Shown: positions 7,538 through 13,565 of the stretch, piece by piece
Numbering within the stretch: the first letter of the stretch is position 1
Layout: each line of letters opens with the position of its first letter
Assembly (NCBI GenBank): GCA_021158865.1
Contig: JAGGSX010000191.1
Span: 1-18,414, forward strand
Direction of reading: 5' to 3'
From: Thermoplasmata archaeon
Lineage (GTDB): Archaea; Thermoplasmatota; E2; UBA202; JdFR-43
DNA: 18,414 bases
Translations under genes and position numbers: made by a program
The notes under the pieces: generated by a model
Told to the model about the DNA's origin: nothing
What the model saw: only the letters and a program-made list of their open reading frames with translations
The model's database searches: none

Positions 7538-7807
7538 CTATTTTTCAATCAAACTTTTTATCAATTTCGCAACATTTTTTGCATCTTTTATAAAGAACAG
7601 ATACTCTTTTTCATTTGCCTCAATCTTCACTCTTTCTAAAAATCTTTTAACAATTTCAACATTACTTATTGAAGAAATGGGTATGCTAATTTCGCTTGAA
7701 AGAAATGGCTTGAAAACAATTTTTTCATTTGTAATCTTAAGCACTCCAGCTATTTTTATGTGTTTAATCTTCAAATTTGCCTTCTTCCTCAGCAAAACAA
7801 ATTCCAT
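7538..7807 (-). CDS. Small PH/GRAM-like domain protein
   Basis: An 89-residue soluble protein. The pattern GVLKITNEKIVFKPF, then IPISSISNVEIVK, then an EKEYLFFIKDA strand and a closing Lys-rich helix (VAKLIKSLIEK) is the strand-turn-helix order of a PH or GRAM-like domain, often a lipid or protein adaptor. The similarity is in pattern only, with no certain family. It is convergent with DUF424 (25-nt gap) and divergent from nac. A TATA-like box, TATATAAT on this strand near 7823-7831, sits about 20 nt before the ATG without a Shine-Dalgarno. The protein is very rich in Lys and Ile. Confidence 0.65.
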   Translation of the reverse strand: MEFVLLRKKANLKIKHIKIAGVLKITNEKIVFKPFLSSEISIPISSISNVEIVKRFLERVKIEANEKEYLFFIKDAKNVAKLIKSLIEK

Positions 7808-7832
7808 AATAAAATATGGAATATTATATAAC
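7801..7832. promoter_or_regulatory. Perfect 8-bp inverted repeat over the start of the PH-like gene
   Basis: ATTCCATA (7801-7808) and TATGGAAT (7815-7822) are perfect inverted copies with a 6-nt spacer. One arm contains the start codon of the PH-like gene and the other abuts its TATA-like box (7823-7831). It could be an operator covering the start site. In such AT-rich DNA an 8-bp palindrome may also arise by chance. Confidence 0.3.
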
Positions 7833-7855
7833 CTTCTTTTTTATTTGGCAAGACA

Positions 7856-7866
7856 AATATTTATAT
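7856..7866 (+). promoter_or_regulatory. TATA-like box for nac
   Basis: AATATTTATAT centred about 27 nt before the nac ATG, with no purine-rich Shine-Dalgarno between. This spacing predicts a leaderless nac transcript. Confidence 0.5.
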
Positions 7867-7888
7867 TGGAAATGCAATTGTATCTAAT

Positions 7889-8209
7889 ATGCTTCCATTA
7901 GATGATAGACAATTAAGAAAGATGATGAAAAGAATGGGAATAAATATTAAAGAAATAAAAGCAGAGAGAGTTGTAATTGAAACAACTGATAAGAAATATT
8001 TATTTAAAAATCCAGATGTTAGTATAATGGACATGAAAGGACAGAAAACATATCAAATTGTTGGCACACCTGAGATAATAACAAATATAAATGAAGAAGA
8101 TGTAGATTTGGTTGCTGAAAAAACTGGAAAGAGCAAGGAAGAAGCAAGGAAAGCTCTTGAAGAAACAAATGGTGACATCGCTCAAGCAATAATCAACCTA
8201 TCTTCTTAG
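7889..8209 (+). CDS. nac: Nascent polypeptide-associated complex protein (alpha-type, with UBA)
   Basis: The archaeal NAC forms a homodimer that binds nascent chains at the ribosomal tunnel exit. The 106-residue protein has the NAC core at about 5-60 (DDRQLRKMMKRMGINIKEI, then VVIETTDKKYLFKNPDVSIMDM and GQKTYQIVG), followed by a UBA helical bundle at about 69-105 (DVDLVAEKTGKSKEEARKAL, then GDIAQAIINL). Both domains are complete. The ATG is set by the TATA box at 7856-7866. The last 17 nt overlap the 3' end of the convergent acetyltransferase gene, another protein that may act on nascent chains. Confidence 0.96.
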   Translation: MLPLDDRQLRKMMKRMGINIKEIKAERVVIETTDKKYLFKNPDVSIMDMKGQKTYQIVGTPEIITNINEEDVDLVAEKTGKSKEEARKALEETNGDIAQAIINLSS

Positions 8210-8633
8210 ACATTAAAATTGCATCTTCCCCATCTATATAATAATATTTAATGATATTCTTTTCATTAAAACCATTTTTTTTATAAAATTTTATGGCATC
8301 TATATTGCTTTTCCTAACTTGAAGAACAGCATAATCTTCCATATTTTTTAGTATTTCATTTATAAGCATCGTTCCTATGCCATTCCTTCTATATTCTGGA
8401 TGAACTGCTATTGAAACGATTAAATGGCGATGTTTATCACCTATGGCATAGCCAACAATTTTTTTATTTTCATCTGCCACAAAAAATAACTTACTCAAAT
8501 AATCATGAAAAATTGAAGATGGATATGTATATTTAAATGATAAATTTTCTATTTTTATGACATCTGGCAAATCTTCCATCCTGCATTTTCTGATGAGCAC
8601 TTTAAATGATTTAGATAAGGTGTAATTTTTCAT
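8193..8633 (-). CDS. GNAT N-acetyltransferase, RimI/Ard1-like
   Basis: A 146-residue GNAT protein using acetyl-CoA. Motif A is AVHPEYRRNGIGTMLINEIL with the pyrophosphate loop RRNGIG (82-87). Motif B is VRKSNIDAIKFYKKNGF (106-122), the arrangement typical of RimI-type N-alpha-acetyltransferases. The opening LIRKCRMEDLPDVIKIE also fits that group. In archaea such enzymes acetylate N-termini of proteins, but other amine substrates cannot be excluded. A TATA-like stretch on this strand at 8661-8669 lies about 30 nt before the ATG, and there is no Shine-Dalgarno. The gene overlaps nac tail to tail by 17 nt. Confidence 0.88.
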   Translation of the reverse strand: MKNYTLSKSFKVLIRKCRMEDLPDVIKIENLSFKYTYPSSIFHDYLSKLFFVADENKKIVGYAIGDKHRHLIVSIAVHPEYRRNGIGTMLINEILKNMEDYAVLQVRKSNIDAIKFYKKNGFNEKNIIKYYYIDGEDAILMSKKIG

Positions 8634-8720
8634 TTTAATACAAATAAGAAGAATGCTATGTATAATTTTCTTTTTGATTTTTTACATTTAATGGAAAAGA
8701 ATACAGGCCAAAGCCATAAA

Positions 8721-8730
8721 ATTTTATATT
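8721..8730 (+). promoter_or_regulatory. TATA-like box for urocanase
   Basis: ATTTTATATT is centred about 23 nt before the ATG at 8748 with no Shine-Dalgarno. It supports that start and argues against the in-frame ATG at 8658, which lies upstream of the box. Confidence 0.45.
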
Positions 8731-8747
8731 CTGGAATATTTATTTTT

Positions 8748-10391
8748 ATGCAAGTTAAAGCTACAAGAGGAAAAAATTTAAGGTGCAAGGGCTGGCGGCA
8801 GGAAGGAATATTAAGGATGCTTGAAAACAATTTAGAAAATGCCGAATTGCCTGATAAGCTAATTGTATATGGAGGAACTGGAAAGGCTGCACGTAATTGG
8901 GAAAGTTATCACAAAATAGTTGAAACTCTGAAAGAACTTGAAGAAGATGAAACAATGATAGTTCAATCTGGTAAGCCGGTTGCAGTTTTCAAAACAAGGA
9001 AAGAAAGTCCTATTGTTTTAATTGCAAATTCAAATCTTGTTCCGAAATGGAGCACTTGGGAAAAATTCTACGAGCTTGAAGATTTGGGGCTAATAATGTA
9101 TGGGCAGATGACAGCTGGCTCATGGGCTTATATTGGAACGCAGGGAATCATACAGGGAACTTATGAAACTTTTGCATCGCTGGCAAGAAAACATTTTGAT
9201 GGAACTTTAAAAGGAAAATTTGTGCTGAGCGGCGGCTTGGGCGGCATGGGCGGCGCGCAACCTCTTGCCATAAAAATGAATGGAGGTGTTGCTTTAATTG
9301 TTGAATGTGATGAAAAGCGTATAGATAGGCGTATAAAAGCAGGATATTGTGATGAGAAGACAAGCAGCTTGGATGAAGCTTTGGAGATTGTGAAAAATGC
9401 TGTTGAGGAAAAAGAAGCAAAATCTGTAGCTTTACTGGGAAATTGTGCCGATGTGCATCCTGAATTGATAAGACGGGGCATAACTCCAGATGTTGTAACT
9501 GACCAAACATCTGCACATGATGCTTTAAATGGATACGTTCCATCTGGTTATTATGGAAGCAATTTAAAAGAAGCAATTGAATTAAGGCACAGCAATCCAG
9601 AAAAATATGTTGAGATGGCTAAAAAATCAATGGCTGAACACTGTAAGGCAATGCTTGAATTTAAAAAGAATGGTGCTGTAGTTTTTGATTATGGAAATAA
9701 TTTAAGAGGGCAAGCTTATGAAGCTGGCGTAAAAAATGCTTTTGATTACCCTGGATTTGTTTTGGCATATATTCGTCCAATGTTTTTTGAAGGACGCGGA
9801 CCATTCAGATGGATTGCTTTGACAGGCGATGCCAATGATATTTTAACAACCGATGAGCTTGTTCTAAAAATGTTTCCAGAAAATAAAACGCTTAAAAACT
9901 GGATTGAAAAAGCTGAAGAAAATCTTCCATGGGAAGGATTGCCAGCTCGTGTATGCTGGCTTGGTTATGGTGAAAGAGACAAATTTGCTTTAGAAATTAA
10001 TAAGCTTGTTAGAGAAGGCATTATAGGACCAGTTGCTGTAACAAGAGACCATTTAGATGCTGGAAGCGTTGCTTCTCCAAATCGTGAGACAGAGGGAATG
10101 AAAGATGGAAGTGATGCAATAGCTGACTGGCCTTTACTCAATGCAATGCTTAATGTGGCGGCAGGCGCAGACAATGTTTCCATACATAATGGCGGCGGCG
10201 TTGGAATAGGATTGGCGACGCATGCGGGCATGACGGTTGTGCTGGATGGAAGCAGGGAAACAGATGAACGCATCAAGCGTGTATTTAAAACCGATCCCGG
10301 CATGGGTGTCGTAAGACATGCAGATGCTGGTTATGAAGAGGCAATAAAAAATGCCCGGAAGTTTGGAATAAAAATGCCAATGATAAAATAA
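8748..10391 (+). CDS. hutU: Urocanate hydratase (urocanase)
   Basis: Converts urocanate + water to 4-imidazolone-5-propionate, the second step of histidine degradation, using tightly bound NAD+. The 547-residue protein starts MQVKATRGKNLRCKGWRQEG, the family N-terminus. YGGTGKAARNW (41-51), MTAGSWAYIGTQGIIQGTYE (121-140), the NAD loop GGLGGMGGAQ (162-171), the conserved Cys403 in LPARVCWLGYGER and NGGGVGIGLATHAG (481-494) are all present. Length is normal. An upstream in-frame ATG at 8658 adds 30 residues not seen in the family. No histidine ammonia-lyase or imidazolonepropionase gene lies in the window, so the rest of the pathway must be elsewhere if present. The glycine loops are coded by GC-rich patches unlike the AT-rich remainder. 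Confidence 0.97.
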   Translation: MQVKATRGKNLRCKGWRQEGILRMLENNLENAELPDKLIVYGGTGKAARNWESYHKIVETLKELEEDETMIVQSGKPVAVFKTRKESPIVLIANSNLVPKWSTWEKFYELEDLGLIMYGQMTAGSWAYIGTQGIIQGTYETFASLARKHFDGTLKGKFVLSGGLGGMGGAQPLAIKMNGGVALIVECDEKRIDRRIKAGYCDEKTSSLDEALEIVKNAVEEKEAKSVALLGNCADVHPELIRRGITPDVVTDQTSAHDALNGYVPSGYYGSNLKEAIELRHSNPEKYVEMAKKSMAEHCKAMLEFKKNGAVVFDYGNNLRGQAYEAGVKNAFDYPGFVLAYIRPMFFEGRGPFRWIALTGDANDILTTDELVLKMFPENKTLKNWIEKAEENLPWEGLPARVCWLGYGERDKFALEINKLVREGIIGPVAVTRDHLDAGSVASPNRETEGMKDGSDAIADWPLLNAMLNVAAGADNVSIHNGGGVGIGLATHAGMTVVLDGSRETDERIKRVFKTDPGMGVVRHADAGYEEAIKNARKFGIKMPMIK

Positions 10392-10399
10392 TTTAAATA
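10390..10399 (+). promoter_or_regulatory. TATA-like box for the 10420-11938 gene cluster
   Basis: AATTTAAATA overlaps the urocanase stop and lies about 25 nt before the ATG at 10420. There is no Shine-Dalgarno, which fits a leaderless first gene followed by tightly coupled downstream genes. Confidence 0.4.
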
Positions 10400-10419
10400 A
10401 TGTTTTTATATCTGGATTT

Positions 10420-10851
10420 ATGAACAAGAAAGAGGCAATAGTAGCCATAGTTGCCATCATTCTTCTCTCAATCGGCATTACTTCTACAATATATGTGCAA
10501 TCCCATCAGGTTGAAAAAGGCGAATTTATAAAAGTAGCAAATGAAAAAATTTATATTAATGACATTTTTAATAAATGCAAAATTATGAATATAAGTGTCG
10601 ATGAGAAAGGAATTGAAAAAAATTATGAAGGTGTTGTTTTATCAGATATAATCAATATGACAAATTTAAAGAATAAGGAAGAACATGATTATACAATTGT
10701 GGGGATAAATCCAGATGGAGGCACATATCGAAAAACTGTTTCATGGAAAGATATGGAAAATGGGATATTAACGAAGGAGTTAAGAACAATATTTCCCGAT
10801 TTAAGGAGAGCATTTTGGATTAAAGATGTTATAGAAATTGAGGTGATATAA
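10420..10851 (+). CDS. Membrane-anchored small domain protein, possibly sulfite-oxidase-fold-like
   Basis: A 143-residue protein with one N-terminal hydrophobic segment (about residues 6-26) that acts as signal or anchor, then an outward-facing domain. The pattern YEGVVLSDIINMTNL, then VGINPDGGTYRKTVSWKDM and a closing FWIKDVIEIEVI resembles part of the molybdopterin domain of sulfite oxidase-like proteins (GVPLxDLL, DGY, lysine-rich final strand). It is far shorter than the catalytic domain, and there is no evidence that the cofactor is bound. Its only cysteine is C53. It is the first gene of a compact set: its TAA overlaps the next ATG by 1 nt (TAATG). Treat the fold as a hypothesis. The protein may be a sensor or binding partner for the next gene product. 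Confidence 0.6.
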   Translation: MNKKEAIVAIVAIILLSIGITSTIYVQSHQVEKGEFIKVANEKIYINDIFNKCKIMNISVDEKGIEKNYEGVVLSDIINMTNLKNKEEHDYTIVGINPDGGTYRKTVSWKDMENGILTKELRTIFPDLRRAFWIKDVIEIEVI

Positions 10852-11459
10852 TGAGGAAAGAAATTGTTGCCATGCTGGTATTTGGGTCTATATGGGGATT
10901 GATGGAATGCTCGCTTGGAGATTATCTGCACAAAATAAATTTTTTTGCGGGCATTATAATGACAAGCATAGCATTTATTCTGATGGCATATACAAGGTAT
11001 ATTTACAACATTAGAGGAATGCAAGTGGTTATGGCAGGAATAGCAGCAATCATGAGACATTTTAATCCAGTCGGCGGCTGCCTGCTTTGCGCCTCCATAG
11101 CGATATTTATTGAGGGACTTGCTTTTGAGGCAATATGGCTTCTTCCATGGCAGAAAGAAGAATCAAAAGTAATAAAGTCTGGTGTAGGTGCGATATCTGG
11201 CTATAGTTTGTATGCTATTGGCTTTATTTCTACGCAGATAATAACTCCAATGATTACAGCAAAATTTTATATGAGTGATCTCATGGCAAATTTACCTTCT
11301 ATATTGTCAAAAGCCACCTATGCTCTTATCATAGGAGCTGTATCATTGCCTCTTATAATGGCGATACCAAAAGAAATAAAAATTAAAAGTAAGCTTTATT
11401 ATACAGCATCAGCGGCAATAACGGCAATTTGCTGGATTGCAGTATTTGCAGGTATATGA
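10851..11459 (+). CDS. Polytopic membrane protein with CxxC, function unknown
   Basis: A 202-residue protein with six or seven hydrophobic segments. It opens with a short helix containing GSIWGLMECSLGDYLH, followed by FFAGIIMTSIAFILMAYT. A CxxC (C77, C80, in GGCLLCAS) sits at the start of one membrane span, after RHFNPV. The overall look, small and very hydrophobic with an early GxxWGxxE motif, recalls S-component-like transporters. No EcfT or EcfA partner is present, so this is only an impression. GAGGTGAT provides a Shine-Dalgarno. It is coupled to its neighbours by 1-nt (upstream) and 4-nt (ATGA, downstream) overlaps, which points to a working complex with the anchored protein and the NTPase. 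Confidence 0.75.
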   Translation: MRKEIVAMLVFGSIWGLMECSLGDYLHKINFFAGIIMTSIAFILMAYTRYIYNIRGMQVVMAGIAAIMRHFNPVGGCLLCASIAIFIEGLAFEAIWLLPWQKEESKVIKSGVGAISGYSLYAIGFISTQIITPMITAKFYMSDLMANLPSILSKATYALIIGAVSLPLIMAIPKEIKIKSKLYYTASAAITAICWIAVFAGI

Positions 11460-11938
11460 AGTTAATAATTACAGGAAAAAGAAATTCTGGTAAAAGCACT
11501 TTAGTTTATAATTTATGCAAGAAATGTAAATGTCATGGAGTTGTCTGTCTGCCAGTTTTTGAAAATAAAATGAAAATTGGAACCGATGCAATTGATTTAA
11601 TGACAGGTGAGAAAAAGATTTTTTCAAGAATTAAAGAAAAAGCAGATTATGAAGGAATAGAAATGCATAGATATGTTATAAATAAAAATGGGCTAAACCA
11701 TGCAATAAATGCAATAGAAAATGCAATTAAAGAAGAAGGCATAATTGTTATTGATGAATTTGGTTATTTAGAAAAAGAGAAAAAAGGTTATTACAATTCT
11801 GTGAAAAAAGTTTTGAATAGCAATAAGGATGTAATAATGGTTGTTAGAGAAAATATATTAAAAAATTTCATTGAAGAATTTAAGGGAGACTATTTTATAT
11901 TGAATATGAAGAATTGCATTGATTTTAAATATCTTTAA
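11456..11938 (+). CDS. P-loop NTPase resembling THEP1 nucleoside-triphosphatases
   Basis: A 160-residue cytosolic NTPase. Walker A is GKRNSGKST (7-15) and Walker B is GIIVIDEFGYLE (95-106), with the IDEhG form typical of the THEP1 group. After the P-loop comes an unusual cysteine cluster, C21, C24, C26, H27 and C31 (LCKKCKCHGVVC), which could bind metal. An ATG at 11429 would add nine residues. The start at 11456 is preferred because it gives an ATGA overlap with the preceding gene and puts the P-loop at the normal position. THEP1 enzymes hydrolyse nucleoside triphosphates in vitro, but their physiological role is unsettled. Here the tight coupling suggests that it energises or regulates the membrane protein. 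Confidence 0.75.
   Translation: MKLIITGKRNSGKSTLVYNLCKKCKCHGVVCLPVFENKMKIGTDAIDLMTGEKKIFSRIKEKADYEGIEMHRYVINKNGLNHAINAIENAIKEEGIIVIDEFGYLEKEKKGYYNSVKKVLNSNKDVIMVVRENILKNFIEEFKGDYFILNMKNCIDFKYL
11924..11931 (+). promoter_or_regulatory. TATA-like box for the phosphatase-NAD kinase pair
   Basis: TTTAAATA inside the end of the NTPase gene, about 23 nt before the ATG at 11951, with no Shine-Dalgarno. It suggests an independent leaderless start within the cluster. Confidence 0.35.
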
Positions 11939-11950
11939 GTTATTTTAAAC

Positions 11951-12694
11951 ATGCAAAATTTGATAAAAATTGCAAATAAAGTTGCTGAAAAAATAGAGAA
12001 AAAAGTAAAATCAGAGGACAGGTCAAAATTTGGAAATTATATTGGAATGGGAGCTGATGGAACTGAAACACAGTATATTGATAAAATTGCTGAGGATGTG
12101 GCATTGAATACAATAAAAAAGGAAGGAAATATTTTGTCTGAAGAAGCTGGATTTATTGATAATGGAAAAGAATATACTTTTATTATTGATCCTATAGATG
12201 GAACAAGAAATGCAGTGAATGGAATACCATTTTATGCTGTTTCTGTGGCGATAGGCAAAAAAATGTTGAATGATGTGGAATATGGAATTGTAAAAAATAT
12301 ACCTACTGGAGATACATATTATGCAATAAAGGGCAAAGGGGCGTTTCTTAATGGGAGAAAAATAAATGTAAGGAATGATGGGCAATCAATATATTGTCTA
12401 TCATTGGGAAAATCTGGAGATGAAAAAACATGGGGGCTTGCAAGAAAAAATACAATCAGGGCGATGGGCGCCGCCGCCCTCGAGATGTGTCTGGTAGCAA
12501 GTGGTGCATGCAGTTTTTATTTTATTTCGAGAGATATTCTGCGGGTGACAGATCTGGCTGCTTCAACCCTCATTGTAAGAGAGGCGGGAGGGGAAGTTTA
12601 TGATGTTTATGGAAGTAGGCTGGAAATGCCTTTGAACCTTGAGAAAAGAAGCTGTGTTTTTGCAACCTCCGGCATGAAAGAGGGGATAATATGA
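11951..12694 (+). CDS. Inositol monophosphatase-fold phosphatase (IMPase/FBPase/NADP phosphatase candidate)
   Basis: A 247-residue lithium-sensitive-type phosphatase of the IMPase superfamily. Metal ligands are visible: SEE (Glu64), DPIDGT (Asp80, Asp83) and VTDLAAS (Asp201). The N-terminal GADGTETQYIDKIAED is typical of the archaeal dual IMPase/FBPase group. The next gene is NAD kinase, overlapping by 4 nt (ATGA). In Methanocaldococcus jannaschii MJ0917 a homologous phosphatase is fused to NAD kinase and acts as an NADP phosphatase, so NADP(H) is a likely substrate here by context. Inositol-1-phosphate and fructose-1,6-bisphosphate remain possible. A GC-rich patch codes MGAAALE (172-178). 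Confidence 0.9.
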   Translation: MQNLIKIANKVAEKIEKKVKSEDRSKFGNYIGMGADGTETQYIDKIAEDVALNTIKKEGNILSEEAGFIDNGKEYTFIIDPIDGTRNAVNGIPFYAVSVAIGKKMLNDVEYGIVKNIPTGDTYYAIKGKGAFLNGRKINVRNDGQSIYCLSLGKSGDEKTWGLARKNTIRAMGAAALEMCLVASGACSFYFISRDILRVTDLAASTLIVREAGGEVYDVYGSRLEMPLNLEKRSCVFATSGMKEGII

Positions 12695-13503
12695 AATGGG
12701 GCATAATTTCAAAGCCATCCAAAGAATCATACCTGATAGGAAAAGAAATATACAACATGCTTGACGATGCATTGCTTGAATTTAAAATTGCTGAATATAT
12801 TGGAATAGAAGGAAATTCAATCGAGGAAATATGCAAAAAAGCCGATAAGATAATTGTCATAGGTGGTGATGGAACAATTTTAATGACACTCCAGCATACC
12901 ACAAAGCCAATCTTCCCGATAAATACTGGAAGAATTGGATTTCTTGCAGAAATAGAAGCCGAGGATGCCATAAATGGAGTGAAGCAGATTTTATCAGAAA
13001 ATTATTTTATTGAAGAAAGAATAAAATTAAAAATTTTATTGAATAAATCACGTCTCATGGATGCATCAAATGAAATTGCTTTACATGTTATGAATATAGG
13101 CAAGTTGCTAAGAACAAACTTATACATTGATGATAAACTTTCTGAAACCATATATGGAGATGGAATGATTGCTGCAACTCCAATGGGTTCAACAAGTTAT
13201 GCTTTATCTGTAGGAGGACCAATTGTTGACCCATCGCTGAGCGTTTTTATTGTTGCTCCTGTTGCTCCTTTTCGTCATATTGCCTCTCCCGTTGTGATGC
13301 CTTCCAATAAAAAAATTGGAATAGAAGTCGATAAACCATCAAAAATTGCAATTGATGGAATAAATTCATACGATTTCAATCCAGAAGATAAGCTGGAAAT
13401 AACGAAATCAGAAAACAGAGCAAGATTTATAAAATTATCAGATAATTTTTATATAAGACTATACAAAAAGTTGAGCGGAAGAATGCCCGAATATGAAAAA
13501 TAA
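12691..13503 (+). CDS. nadK: NAD kinase
   Basis: Phosphorylates NAD+ (possibly NADH) to NADP(H) with ATP or polyphosphate. The 270-residue protein has the family signature GGDGT (58-62), the following NTGRIGFLAEI, the NE motif (N127, E128), and the region DGMIAATPMGSTSYALSVGGP, then VAPFRHIASPVV. Length and domains are normal. It overlaps the phosphatase gene by ATGA and has GAGGGG just upstream, so the two proteins should be made together. This is the unfused equivalent of the phosphatase-kinase fusion known from methanogens. The downstream gene is convergent and 62 nt away. Confidence 0.95.
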   Translation: MKWGIISKPSKESYLIGKEIYNMLDDALLEFKIAEYIGIEGNSIEEICKKADKIIVIGGDGTILMTLQHTTKPIFPINTGRIGFLAEIEAEDAINGVKQILSENYFIEERIKLKILLNKSRLMDASNEIALHVMNIGKLLRTNLYIDDKLSETIYGDGMIAATPMGSTSYALSVGGPIVDPSLSVFIVAPVAPFRHIASPVVMPSNKKIGIEVDKPSKIAIDGINSYDFNPEDKLEITKSENRARFIKLSDNFYIRLYKKLSGRMPEYEK

Positions 13504-13526
13504 AAACTGTTTGCAAGAATATCCGA

Positions 13527-13562
13527 TGTTAATAAATTTAATAAATAAAAAAGATAAAGAAG
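13527..13562 (-). terminator. T-rich terminator candidate of the beta-propeller gene
   Basis: On the minus strand, just after the stop at 13566, the sequence is pyrimidine-rich with several T runs (CTTCTTTATC, a run of six Ts, ATTTATTAAATTT). Archaeal RNA polymerase typically terminates on such T tracts without a hairpin. It lies in the 62-nt gap between convergent genes. Confidence 0.35.
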
Positions 13563-13565
13563 GGC

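Noticed and set aside
8658..8747. 30-codon upstream extension of urocanase
   Set aside because: It lies across the predicted TATA box and is not part of the family N-terminus.
9148..9576. Antisense open frames of 106-142 codons within urocanase
   Set aside because: Overlapping frames with biased composition opposite a highly conserved enzyme; no independent signals.
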